64,000 nucleotides of DNA. Origin: Azospirillum doebereinerae (GTDB lineage Bacteria; Pseudomonadota; Alphaproteobacteria; Azospirillales; Azospirillaceae). The notes under the pieces are model-generated. The model ran no database searches and had not been told where the DNA came from. It saw nothing but the letters and a program-made list of their open reading frames with translations. How positions within the stretch are numbered: position 1 is the stretch's first letter; every line of letters begins with the position of its first letter. Location of the stretch: positions 43,420-107,419 of the forward strand of contig NZ_RZIJ01000023.1 in NCBI RefSeq assembly GCF_003989665.1. The letters are read 5' to 3'. Below, piece after piece: positions 55,861-63,950 of this stretch. Both the position numbers and the translations under genes were made by a program.

Positions 55861-56904
55861 TCACTCCGGGATCAGGAACTGCACGCCGAACCAGCGCCAG
55901 CGCCCGTCGGGGGCCGGCAGGGTGCAGTTGACCCGGGCCCGGCCGGGCGGGAAGGGTTCCTTGATGCGGACCTCCACCCGGTCCTCGGTGATGCGTTCCA
56001 GCACCGTGCGGCCCTGCCCAGCGGCGAAGCAGGCCAGTTTGGAGCTGTCGCCGACGCTGTCCGCGATGGTGAAGCCCAGCGGCGGCGGGTTCACCGTCAC
56101 CAGGGGATCGTCCGGCGTCAAATCCGACACCGGCAGGGGCAGCGCGTTGGCGGCCAATTGGAAGCGGTCGACGCTGCCGTAGGTCTCGTTCATCACGAAG
56201 CGTGGCAGGCTCCACGGATCGGCCTGCGGGTGGAGGACGCCCGATTGCTGGCCGAAAGCCGCGACGAAGCCCATCTCCGCCACCGTCTTGCGCACCGCCA
56301 GCGAGTACTCGCCCTGCGGGTAGGAGAACAGCGTCGGGCGCTGCCCCAGCTCCGTCTGGAAGCGGTCGGACATGCGGCGCAGTTCCGCCGCGACCTCCGC
56401 CGCCGTGCGCGGGACCAGCGACTGGGTGGAGGCGCCCAGCCCCCCGATGGTGACGCCGGCCGCCGCCATCTGCCGGATCTCCGGCCACGTCATGTGGGCG
56501 GGGGAGCCGCGATCGACCGCGTCTGTGGCGACGAACAGGGTGAAGGGCAGGCCGGCCGCCTTCAGCCGGGGCCACGCTTCCTGGTAGGCGGAGCGGCTGG
56601 CCTCGTCGATGGTGATGGCGACCGCGCGGTCGGGCAGCGGCTTGCCGGCCTTCAGCGCGTCGAGAATCCTGGTGAGCGGCAGGACTTGGTAGTCGCCGTC
56701 GGTCAGCTCGTCGAGATGCGCCTCGAACTGGTCGAGGCGGATGCTGATCGACGGGTTCTGGTCCTCGCCGAAACGGTCGTAGGCGAAGACCACCGCGCTG
56801 TTGCCGGTCTCCGCCGCGACGGCCACGCGCCCCACCGGGACCAAGGCGGTCCAGACGGTCAACGCGGCGGTGGCGAGCGCCTTGACGGCACGGCGAAACA
56901 GCAT
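55861..56904 (-). CDS. Polysaccharide deacetylase-like protein, catalytic site degraded
   Basis: Exported protein of 347 residues with a signal peptide ending near AVAAE. The NodB-like fold is visible (RAVAITIDEASRSAYQEAWPRLKAAGLPFTLFVATDAVDRG, then PTLFSYPQGEYSLAVRKTVAEMGFVAAFGQQSG). The catalytic Asp pair of TFDD is changed to TIDEA (98-102), and the metal His motif (HxxxH region, normally SHT.SH) reads GGLGAST (154-160), so both metal histidines appear lost. A C-terminal beta domain of about 90 residues follows. It is likely a carbohydrate-binding pseudoenzyme. AGGA precedes the ATG. Confidence 0.82.
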   Translation of the reverse strand: MLFRRAVKALATAALTVWTALVPVGRVAVAAETGNSAVVFAYDRFGEDQNPSISIRLDQFEAHLDELTDGDYQVLPLTRILDALKAGKPLPDRAVAITIDEASRSAYQEAWPRLKAAGLPFTLFVATDAVDRGSPAHMTWPEIRQMAAAGVTIGGLGASTQSLVPRTAAEVAAELRRMSDRFQTELGQRPTLFSYPQGEYSLAVRKTVAEMGFVAAFGQQSGVLHPQADPWSLPRFVMNETYGSVDRFQLAANALPLPVSDLTPDDPLVTVNPPPLGFTIADSVGDSSKLACFAAGQGRTVLERITEDRVEVRIKEPFPPGRARVNCTLPAPDGRWRWFGVQFLIPE

Positions 56905-57108
56905 GGCATCCTGTGGGATGGGAAGCCGGGGCGAACCCCGACTCGACGCAAGAGGTGTGCCACACTCGACGTCGCCGGGACAAGCCCACCTCACCTCTTT
57001 TGCGCTCACAATCCGGAGGCGATGCGCGCGTGCAACAATCCGTCCGCGCTTTCGCGCAATTCCGCCTTCGCCGGAAGGGGGATCACCGTCGCCTCCGGCG
57101 GAACCGGA

Positions 57109-57657
57109 TCACATCATCCGGCCGCCCACCGCCGTGTCGGCCAGCAGCGGATAGCGTTCCGCGTCGGGCAGCTGATAGTGCCACCACTCCGAAGCGTAAT
57201 GGTCCCAGCCGGCCCCGCTCATGACCCCCAGCAGAAGCGCGCGGTTGCGCTGCTGGTCGGCGGTCAGATCGGTGCGGCCGTGGTGCGACCGCTCGGTCAT
57301 CTCGTCGAAGCCGGTCCCCATGTCGAGCGGCCGGCCGCCGGCGTCCACCAGCGTCAGGTCGATGGCGACGCCGCGCGTGTGGTTGGAGCCCAGGCGCGGG
57401 TCGGCGATGTAGGTCGGGTCGGGGAAGGCGTGCCAAAGCCTCCATTGCGCCTCGACCGGGCGGAAGGCATCGTACACGCGCAGCCGGCAGCCGATCCCGT
57501 GCGCCAGCGCGATGGAGGCCCGCAGCCGCCGGGCCGCCTCGGGGTGCAGCAGGCACACCGGCGCGCGGTAGATCGGAACACCGGACAGATTGTCGGCGGT
57601 GGCGTAGAGAAGGTCCAGATCGATGTCGTAATCCGGCGGCGCGATGTCGATCAGCAT
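57109..57657 (-). CDS. ddpX: D-alanyl-D-alanine dipeptidase (VanX/DdpX)
   Basis: Zinc D,D-dipeptidase of 182 residues. It has RVYDAFRPVEAQW, SNHTRGVAIDLTLVD (zinc His and Asp) and SEWWHYQL (catalytic Glu and zinc His). There is no signal peptide, so it may release D-Ala for carbon use in the cytoplasm like E. coli DdpX. No van-type resistance genes are near. The ATG at 57657 is the first Met. Confidence 0.9.
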   Translation of the reverse strand: MLIDIAPPDYDIDLDLLYATADNLSGVPIYRAPVCLLHPEAARRLRASIALAHGIGCRLRVYDAFRPVEAQWRLWHAFPDPTYIADPRLGSNHTRGVAIDLTLVDAGGRPLDMGTGFDEMTERSHHGRTDLTADQQRNRALLLGVMSGAGWDHYASEWWHYQLPDAERYPLLADTAVGGRMM

Positions 57658-57727
57658 GATGCGTAAAACCGTTAGTGTGCGAATGGGAGGGCCTGAGAGT
57701 GCTGTCTAGCACGGGGAAGACGGGGCG

Positions 57728-58432
57728 ATGAAGGTCCTGGGACTGGACACGGCGACGTCGGGCTGCTCCGCCGCGCTGTGGAACGACGCGGCTGCCGATG
57801 CCCGATCCGATGGGAAGCGCATCACCGTCCGGCGCAGCGCGCCGATGGCGCGCGGCCAGGCCGAGTTGCTGGTGCCGCTGGCCCAGGCCGTCCTGGAGGA
57901 GGCCGGTGCCGGCTTCGCGGATCTCGACCGCATCGCGGTGACGGTCGGGCCGGGCGCCTTCACCGGCCTGCGCATCGCGCTGGCCGCCGCGCGCGGCATC
58001 GCCGTGGCGCACGACCTGCCCGTGGTCGGCGTCACCACCTTCGACGCCGTCGCCCACGGCCTGCCGGAGGTGGAGCGCGCCGGCCGTTCGGTGCTGGTCG
58101 CGGTCGACAGCCGCCGGACGGAGCCCTTCCTCCAACTGTTCGACGCCGCCCTGACCCCAGTCGGCGAACCAACGATGCTGGACCCGGCGGCGGTGCCCGG
58201 CTGGCTGGACGGATTCCTGCCCGCCGACGCGCCGCTGCTGCTCGCCGGCGACGGCGCGACGGCGCTGCTTGTCGTGCTGGGTCAAAGGGACGGCCTGTCG
58301 GTGGCGGCGGGCGACGGCACGCCGGACGCCGCCGTGGTCGCGGCGCTGGGCGCGGCGCGGCCGGCCGGGCTGCCGGCCGAGCCCTTCTATCTGCGTCCGC
58401 CCGACGTCACGCTGCCGAAGCCCAAACCGTGA
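57728..58432 (+). CDS. tsaB: tRNA threonylcarbamoyladenosine protein TsaB
   Basis: Dimerisation subunit for TsaD in the synthesis of t6A37 in tRNA. The 234-residue product has LGLDTATSGCSAALW at the start and AVTVGPGAFTGLRIALAAARGIA, the hallmark ASKHA-like segment. The ending PPDVTLPK.. is typical. It overlaps rimI by 4 bases, the usual arrangement in alphaproteobacteria. Confidence 0.95.
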   Translation: MKVLGLDTATSGCSAALWNDAAADARSDGKRITVRRSAPMARGQAELLVPLAQAVLEEAGAGFADLDRIAVTVGPGAFTGLRIALAAARGIAVAHDLPVVGVTTFDAVAHGLPEVERAGRSVLVAVDSRRTEPFLQLFDAALTPVGEPTMLDPAAVPGWLDGFLPADAPLLLAGDGATALLVVLGQRDGLSVAAGDGTPDAAVVAALGAARPAGLPAEPFYLRPPDVTLPKPKP

Positions 58433-58908
58433 CCGCCGCGACCGGGCGGGGCGGCATCGCGCTGCACCCCGCCGGCCCGCTGGAGGCCGCCGTGGTGGCG
58501 GCGCTCCAGCAGGCCTGTTTTCCTGACGATCCCTGGGACGAGGCGTCCATCGCCACGCTGGCCTGCCCGCCCGGCGGCTTCGCCGTGCTGGCCCTAAACG
58601 GGGAGGAGCCGATCGGCTTCGCCCTGGCCCGCGTTGCGGCGGAGGACGCCGAGATCCTGGCCATCGGCGTGCTGCCGTCCGGCCGCCGCGCGGGCGCGGG
58701 GCGCCGCCTGGTGGACGCCGTGTCGACCGGCGCGCGACGTCTGGGCGCGACCGCGTTGTTTCTTGAAGTGGCCGAGGACAACGAAGCGGCACGGAGTCTA
58801 TACAAGGCTTGCGGCTTCTTTTCGGTCGGCCGGCGCCCCGGATACTACAAGCGTCGGGACGGGCGGGTGGCCGCCCTAGTGCTGCGTCACGACCTGTCCG
58901 CGGGCTAG
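58429..58908 (+). CDS. rimI: Ribosomal-protein-alanine N-acetyltransferase RimI
   Basis: GNAT protein of 159 residues that acetylates the N-terminus of ribosomal protein S18 in E. coli. Acetyl-CoA motif GVLPSGRRAGAGRRLVDA and LEVAEDNEAARSLYKACGFFSVGRRPGYYKR identify RimI. It starts with GTG at 58429, overlapping the tsaB stop codon, so it is translationally coupled. The gene ends 3 bp from the convergent tusA-like gene. Confidence 0.92.
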   Translation: MTAATGRGGIALHPAGPLEAAVVAALQQACFPDDPWDEASIATLACPPGGFAVLALNGEEPIGFALARVAAEDAEILAIGVLPSGRRAGAGRRLVDAVSTGARRLGATALFLEVAEDNEAARSLYKACGFFSVGRRPGYYKRRDGRVAALVLRHDLSAG

Positions 58909-58911
58909 GCG

Positions 58912-59166
58912 TTAATTTTTCCGCACCCGCAAGCGGTGGACGCCGGTCAAATCCTCCTGGTCCTCCGCATTCAGAGACAGAATGCTGTGCCCCAGTTCCG
59001 CCAAGGAACGGGGCACGTTTTCCAAGGGTTCACCCGCGTTCAGGCGGACTTCCAGGGCCTGTCCGACCGCCATCCGCTCCACCATCAACTTGGTCTTGAC
59101 GAAGGTTAACGGGCAGACCTCGTTGGTGATGTCGAGAAACAAGTCGGTGGAGTTTTTTTCGCTCAT
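58912..59166 (-). CDS. TusA-family sulfurtransferase
   Basis: The 84-residue product has the SirA/TusA signature LDITNEVCPLTFVKTKLMVERM with Cys18 as the active residue, then VRLNAGEPLENVPRSLAELGH. It relays persulfide sulfur for tRNA thiolation or other pathways. The divergent neighbour is mucR, sharing a 90 bp region. Paralog identity (TusA against YeeD-type) is open. Confidence 0.88.
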   Translation of the reverse strand: MSEKNSTDLFLDITNEVCPLTFVKTKLMVERMAVGQALEVRLNAGEPLENVPRSLAELGHSILSLNAEDQEDLTGVHRLRVRKN

Positions 59167-59256
59167 TGCTTCCTCTTTATGATCAAAGGATGGATATTGC
59201 ACCTTGGCACAAACCTCTTTATATGGAGAGGAACGAATGCTGCGGAGCAAGCTTAC

Positions 59257-59673
59257 ATGAGCAACGGGTCCCCTTCCAACGCGCTGTTGTCTCTGACCAC
59301 GGAGATCGTGGCGGCGCATGTCTCCAACAATACAGTGGCTCTCAACGATCTTCCGACGCTGATCGAGCAGGTCTACAAGTCGCTGGCCAATGTCGGGACC
59401 GAGCCCACGGTGACGGAAGAGCGGCCTCAGCCCGCCGTTCCCATCAAGAAGTCGGTGACCCCGGATTACATCGTGTGCCTGGAAGACGGCAAGAAACTCA
59501 AGATGCTGAAGCGGCATCTGAAGACAGCGTACAATATGTCGCCCGAAGAATACCGCGAGCGTTGGGGCCTGCCGACCGATTACCCGATGGTCGCGCCCAA
59601 CTACGCGCGCCAGCGCAGCTCGCTGGCCAAGCAGATCGGCCTGGGCACGCGCGCGCGCCGCGGCGCCGCCTGA
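59257..59673 (+). CDS. mucR: MucR/Ros family transcriptional regulator
   Basis: Zinc-finger-type regulator of 138 residues. The DNA-binding region PDYIVCLEDGKKLKMLKRHLK and the following RERWGLPTDYPMVAPNYARQRSSLAKQIGLG are highly conserved in MucR. MucR/Ros bind AT-rich DNA in an H-NS-like way and control exopolysaccharide, motility and virulence or symbiosis genes. The ATG at 59257 was chosen by family alignment. The AT-rich islets of this window would be plausible targets (an inference). Confidence 0.93.
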   Translation: MSNGSPSNALLSLTTEIVAAHVSNNTVALNDLPTLIEQVYKSLANVGTEPTVTEERPQPAVPIKKSVTPDYIVCLEDGKKLKMLKRHLKTAYNMSPEEYRERWGLPTDYPMVAPNYARQRSSLAKQIGLGTRARRGAA

Positions 59674-59888
59674 ACGGCCCCGTTCTGACGGATTTATGAC
59701 GGATCGCCGCCGTTTTGGCGGCCCGATGAGGCCGGTCTCCCCGACGATGTCGGTTGACCGGCGCCCGTCGCTTCGTGTTATCCCTTGCGATGCGTGTGTG
59801 CCCACTCCTTCGATCCGGTCGCTTGCTCCCGGTGACGATGGCGGTCGGTACGGCGCACCGTCGCGAACCACGGCAGCGAACCGTCGAT

Positions 59889-60710
59889 ATGGCTGATACG
59901 AGCGTGGACCAGGGCGAAGCGTCCGGAATTCGGATGGGCTCCCTGGAAGTGCGGCTGGCCGAGACCGCCGCCGAGATCGACTGGGCGCAGGCTCTGCGTT
60001 ACCGGGTTTTCTACGACGAGATGGCGGCCGTCCCGACGGACGCGATGAAGGCGCAACTGCGCGATTTCGACGAGTTCGACGCGCTGTGCGACCATTTGCT
60101 GGTGATCGATCACGCGCGGGGCAACGGGCCGGACATGGTGGTCGGCACCTACCGGCTGATCCGCCGCCCGGCCGCCGCCAGGGCCGGCCGTTTCTACTCC
60201 AGCGACGAATACGACATCTCCCCCTTGGTCGCCTGGCCGGGCGAGATTCTGGAGCTTGGGCGGTCCTGCGTGGACGCCGGCTACCGGACGCGCGGCAGCA
60301 TGCAACTGCTGTGGCGGGGGATCGCGGCCTATGTGTTCCACCACGACATCGCGCTGATGTTCGGCTGCGCCAGCCTGCCGGGGACCGATCCGGGCGCGCT
60401 CGCCGAACCGCTGGCCTACCTTCACCACCACCATCTGGCCCCCCCCGATCTCCGTGCCACGGCCCTGCCCGAGCGCTATGTCTCGATGAACCTGATGGAC
60501 AAGGACCGGATCGACCCGAAGCGGGCGCTGAACATCCTGCCGCCGTTGATCAAGGGCTATCTGCGGCTGGGTGGCTTCATCGGCGACGGCGTGGTGATCG
60601 ACCACCAGTTCAACACCACCGACGTCTGCATCGTGGTCAAGACCGACCTGATCACCGACAAGTATTTCAAGCATTACGAACGTCGCAGCCGCGACGGCCA
60701 ACCGGGCTGA
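59889..60710 (+). CDS. olsB: L-ornithine N-alpha-acyltransferase OlsB
   Basis: First step of ornithine-lipid synthesis: moves a 3-hydroxyacyl group from ACP to the alpha-amino group of ornithine. The 273-residue protein has the OlsB/GNAT-acyl layout: LEVRLAETAAEIDWAQALRYRVFYDEM, DFDEFDALCDHLLVID, VGTYRLIRR, GEILELGRSCVDAGYRTRGSM and ALMFGCASLPGTD. The olsA gene follows after 8 bp. The start at 59889 fits the family; there is 215 bp upstream to mucR. Confidence 0.93.
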   Translation: MADTSVDQGEASGIRMGSLEVRLAETAAEIDWAQALRYRVFYDEMAAVPTDAMKAQLRDFDEFDALCDHLLVIDHARGNGPDMVVGTYRLIRRPAAARAGRFYSSDEYDISPLVAWPGEILELGRSCVDAGYRTRGSMQLLWRGIAAYVFHHDIALMFGCASLPGTDPGALAEPLAYLHHHHLAPPDLRATALPERYVSMNLMDKDRIDPKRALNILPPLIKGYLRLGGFIGDGVVIDHQFNTTDVCIVVKTDLITDKYFKHYERRSRDGQPG

Positions 60711-60718
60711 GTTCCACG

Positions 60719-61561
60719 ATGACCGAAACCGCGCAAGCGTTGGGATCGACCGGACGCGGCGCGCTGCGCCTTGCGGCCTACGCGCTGTGGACGGTGACGC
60801 TGATCCCGGTGCAGGCGGTGGCCGTGGCGCTGAAGCGGCCGCTGCGGCACCGGCTGCCGGTGTTCTACCACCGCGCTTGTGCCCGCCTGATGGGCCTGGA
60901 CGTGGTCGTCCGCGGGCAGCGGGCGACCGAGGGACCGGTGCTGTTCGTCTCCAACCATTCCTCCTATCTGGACATCACGGTTCTGGGATCCGTCATCCCC
61001 GGTTCCTTCATCGCCAAGACCGAGGTGGCCGGCTGGCCGTTCTTCGGGCTGCTCGCCAAGCTGCAACGGACGGTGTTCGTCGAGCGCAAGGCGCGCACGG
61101 AGGTCGGCAAGCAGCGGGACGACATCGGCGCCCGCCTGGAGTCCGGCGACAGCCTGATCCTGTTTCCCGAGGGCACGTCGAGCGACGGCAACCGCACGCT
61201 GCCCTTCAAGACCGCCCTGTTCGCGGTGGCTTCCCGGCGCATCGCAGGCAAGGCGCTGACGGTGCAGCCGGTCAGCGTGACGCCGACGCGGCTGGACGGG
61301 ATTCCCATGGGGATCGCCTTCCGCCCCTTCTACGCCTGGTACGGCGACATGGACCTCGCTCCGCACCTGTGGCAAGCGTTCAAGCTCGGCGGTATGACCG
61401 TCGAGGTGGAGTTCCACCCCCCGGTGACCATCGACGGCTTTTCCAGCCGCAAGGCCATCGCCGAGCATTGCCAACGCGCTGTCTCGCAAGGAGTCGTCCG
61501 TGCCGTAACCGGCCGCCACGACGCGCCGGCCCTGGTGGAACCGCAAAAGGCGATCGCTTGA
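60719..61561 (+). CDS. olsA: Lyso-ornithine lipid O-acyltransferase OlsA
   Basis: PlsC-type acyltransferase of 280 residues that adds the second acyl chain to make ornithine lipid. It has the HX4D motif NHSSYLDI, FIAKTEVAGWPFFG, and ILFPEGTSSDGNR. One or two N-terminal hydrophobic segments anchor it in the membrane. It is second in the olsB-olsA operon. Ornithine lipids often rise under phosphate limitation. Confidence 0.92.
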   Translation: MTETAQALGSTGRGALRLAAYALWTVTLIPVQAVAVALKRPLRHRLPVFYHRACARLMGLDVVVRGQRATEGPVLFVSNHSSYLDITVLGSVIPGSFIAKTEVAGWPFFGLLAKLQRTVFVERKARTEVGKQRDDIGARLESGDSLILFPEGTSSDGNRTLPFKTALFAVASRRIAGKALTVQPVSVTPTRLDGIPMGIAFRPFYAWYGDMDLAPHLWQAFKLGGMTVEVEFHPPVTIDGFSSRKAIAEHCQRAVSQGVVRAVTGRHDAPALVEPQKAIA

Positions 61562-61628
61562 TCATTCCTTGTTTTCCTCACGGGAACGCTTGAATCCGGC
61601 GAAGCTGTCGCCTATAAACAGCGGGCAC

Positions 61629-61702
61629 GCGGGTGTAGCTCAATGGTAGAGCAGAAGCTTCCCAAGCTTACGACGAGGGTTCGATTCCCTTCACCCGCTC
61701 CA
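61629..61702 (+). tRNA. tRNA-Gly (CCC)
   Basis: The 74-base sequence folds as a standard cloverleaf: acceptor GCGGGTG/CACCCGC, D-arm GCTC..GAGC, anticodon loop TTCCCAA (anticodon CCC), T-arm GAGGG TTCGATT CCCTT, and an encoded CCA. One mismatch lies at the base of the anticodon stem (G27-A43). It is the integration site for the adjacent integrase element. Confidence 0.95.
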
Positions 61703-61786
61703 ACGACTTCCCTAAGAGATCAATGAGTTAGCATCGAACCGGGATGCAGTTCGGTGCTTCGGTGTGCCTGATTTTGCTCCATGCTA

Positions 61787-61902
61787 GCTTACATCCGGGC
61801 TTACACAGGGCGTGTAGGCGGACTGTAAGCCGATGGCGGGCGAATCGACGCCCTCACGCGGAAAGCCCGCCCAGCGGCCTTGTAAGCGCCTCTCGTGTAA
61901 GT
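61787..61902. promoter_or_regulatory. Five TGTAAGC/GCTTACA repeats, candidate integrase arm sites
   Basis: GCTTACA at 61787 and 61799 and its complement TGTAAG(C/T) at 61824, 61881 and 61896 lie between the tRNA and the integrase gene. Five copies in 116 bp, two facing three, resemble arm-type binding sites of tyrosine integrases. Confidence 0.5.
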
Positions 61903-61918
61903 AGGGGGTGACACAAGC

Positions 61919-63121
61919 ATGGCCCGCGTCCGCCTTACCAAGCCCCTTGTGGACGAGCTACAGCTGCCGGAGAAGGGGCAAGCCTTCGTCTGGGATAGCG
62001 AGGTGCCCGGCTTCGCCGTCCGCGCCACGCCCAGCGGTGCGAAAGCCTGGATCGTGCAGATGCGGGTTCGTGGCGGCAAGGAACGCCGCATGACCATCGG
62101 GTTCTGCAACAAGGTGCCGCTCGACAAGGCGCGCCAGGAGGCCAGGAAGGTGCTCGCCACCGCCGACCTTGGCCGTGACCCTGCCCAGGAGCGCAAGGAG
62201 GCGCGCGAGGTCAAGCCGGATCTGAACCCGACCTTCACCGACTTCTCGACCCGCTGGATGACCGAGGTGGCCGAGCGCCGCAACCGTGACGGCACCCTGA
62301 AGAACCGTCGCTTGCTGTTGAAGAACCACGTCCTGCCGGTTCTGGGCGAAAAGCGGATAGCCGACATCCAGCGCAAGGACATCGAGGATCTGCATCACCG
62401 GATTTCCCAGCGTTTTCCGGTCGCGGCGAATCGGGCTGTGTCCCTCTGTTCCGCCATCTTCTCCGCCGCCGAGCGGTGGGGAATGCTGCCAGCCAACCCC
62501 GCCTTCAAGATCGAGCGGAACACCGAGGAGGGCCGTGAGCGCTATCTGACGCCAGAGGAGATTGCCCGCCTGCATGTGGCGCTGGACCAAAGCCCCGCGC
62601 AGGACTCCGCCGACGTGGTGCGTCTTCTGCTGCTGACCGGCGCACGGGTGGGCGAGGTGTTGGCAATGCAGTGGTCCCATGTCGATCTGGCGGTCGGCAT
62701 GTGGATCAAGCCGGCCGCCACGACCAAGCAGAAGCGCATCCATCGTGTCCCCCTGTCGCCGGCCGCCGTCGAGGTGCTGACCAAGCGTCAAGCTGCCAAA
62801 ACGGCCAAGCGACCCAAGGCGGAATCGCCGCCGTGGGTTTTTCCCGGTGACGGCACGGACGGCCATATGACGACCATCCGCACCTTCTGGGCGGCGGTTT
62901 GCCGCCGGGCCAGGATCGAAGGTGTCCGGGTTCACGATGTCCGCCATACCTTTGCCAGCCTGCTTGTGTCGTCAGGTGAGAGCCTCCCTGTGGTGGGTGC
63001 CCTGCTGGGGCACACCCAGGCGAAGACGACCAGCCGTTATGCTCATCTCCTTGATGATGCACTGAGAGCTGCAACGCAAAAAATTGCCGCGATAATTGTG
63101 AACGGCTCGAAAAATGGCTGA
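61919..63121 (+). CDS. Tyrosine-type site-specific integrase (island/prophage)
   Basis: The 400-residue P4-like integrase has an N-terminal DUF4102 arm-binding domain (about 1-90), a SAM-like core-binding domain (about 105-200) and the catalytic domain with R243 (TGARVGEVLAM), Lys near 272-274, H339 and R342 (HDVRHTF), H365 (LLGHTQ) and Y374 (TSRYAHL). All five catalytic residues are present, so it should be active. It reads away from tRNA-Gly. GC content is still close to the chromosome, whereas the DNA beyond it is AT-rich. Confidence 0.95.
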   Translation: MARVRLTKPLVDELQLPEKGQAFVWDSEVPGFAVRATPSGAKAWIVQMRVRGGKERRMTIGFCNKVPLDKARQEARKVLATADLGRDPAQERKEAREVKPDLNPTFTDFSTRWMTEVAERRNRDGTLKNRRLLLKNHVLPVLGEKRIADIQRKDIEDLHHRISQRFPVAANRAVSLCSAIFSAAERWGMLPANPAFKIERNTEEGRERYLTPEEIARLHVALDQSPAQDSADVVRLLLLTGARVGEVLAMQWSHVDLAVGMWIKPAATTKQKRIHRVPLSPAAVEVLTKRQAAKTAKRPKAESPPWVFPGDGTDGHMTTIRTFWAAVCRRARIEGVRVHDVRHTFASLLVSSGESLPVVGALLGHTQAKTTSRYAHLLDDALRAATQKIAAIIVNGSKNG

Positions 63122-63275
63122 TGATCTGTTTCTCATCGAGTCGTGTGGTATTTTACATTCTCATAAGCCGAGATGGGAAAGTAAGGAAAACTATGGAAAT
63201 TTGAGACGAGCTGTCTCATTGATAGAGTCAATGGCATCAAAAATACTGAGTGATGATCATAGTAGGGATATATAA
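63114..63275 (+). CDS. Small ORF overlapping the integrase end, hypothetical
   Basis: The ATG at 63114 starts within the last codons of the integrase (8 bp overlap) and opens a 53-residue frame reading MADDLFLIESCGILHSHKPR..., mixed charged and hydrophobic. Placement suggests translational coupling. I recognise no family, and in AT-rich DNA an open frame this long is only moderately unusual. Confidence 0.3.
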   Translation: MADDLFLIESCGILHSHKPRWESKENYGNLRRAVSLIESMASKILSDDHSRDI

Positions 63276-63407
63276 AAGTTGCGTTTCGGGATTTACATTA
63301 AAGAACATTATCTGCCTGAAAGAAAACGTTTAGCATTAATAGGATGAAAGTGTGGGAATTATTACCCATCTCAGACCTGTCCGTATTATGTTTGGCGTGA
63401 TGCTCAT

Positions 63408-63650
63408 ATGGAGATTGCATGGGAGTATTTGAGGCGCTCCTCAGATTACAAGACGTATTTCTCAAGATATATGAGAAAACTGAGTGAATGTTTTCCGTTC
63501 ATTGCGGATTGTGTAATCGCGAAATTCGGTAGTCCGGAAAATTACCCGGAACCTTACAGAGAATTCGTCCACACTTATAAAGTGAAGGAGGACTTTCATA
63601 GCGCTTGTAGAATGCTATCTCAGTCAAATAATTACAAGGCACAATTTTAG
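63408..63650 (+). CDS. Small island ORF, DUF6499-like N-terminal motif
   Basis: The 80-residue frame begins MEIAWEYLRRSSDYKTYF. Just before the ATG the same frame reads VWRDAH, so the whole stretch W-R-D...A-W-E-(Y/F)-L-R-R-x-x-D-Y matches the start of DUF6499 transcriptional-regulator-like proteins common in conjugative islands of alphaproteobacteria. The proper upstream start is lost to a stop about 60 bases before. The C-terminal part is not recognised. The same frame goes on beyond the stop codon for 86 codons. Confidence 0.4.
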   Translation: MEIAWEYLRRSSDYKTYFSRYMRKLSECFPFIADCVIAKFGSPENYPEPYREFVHTYKVKEDFHSACRMLSQSNNYKAQF

Positions 63651-63908
63651 CACTTAGATGAAAATAATGGGGATTCTTGGAGAAGCAAAAGGAATATACA
63701 AATAAGTGAGAGGACCTATGATATCATAAATATTCTTCAACATTTTGGCGTTACGCACCAAGATTGCAACATTACACCAGTTTTCTCACGGCATACCCAG
63801 CCAGTTAAAGTAGTCGGCACGAAGCACATGCTAAAAAATGAAATATACTGCTTATACCGGCTCACGCCTGAACTGACTCTGGGGGCGCAGGGGATTCCCA
63901 AATTATAG
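63651..63908 (+). pseudogene. Continuation of the DUF6499-like frame past an amber codon
   Basis: Reading in the same frame after TAG at 63648-63650 gives an open stretch of 85 codons until TAG at 63906. It includes ERTYDIINILQHFG and ends YCLYRLTPELTLGAQ. Together with 63408-63650 it looks like one gene of about 165 codons or more with an in-frame stop. The alternative is chance openness in AT-rich DNA. Confidence 0.35.
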
Positions 63909-63950
63909 CGAGCATGATTCACCGAAGCTCCACCGGGAGTGGGGGTGACT

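Noticed and set aside
63737..63922. 61-codon minus-strand frame in the island
   Set aside because: It lies opposite the decayed DUF6499-like frame and has no start signal or recognisable content.
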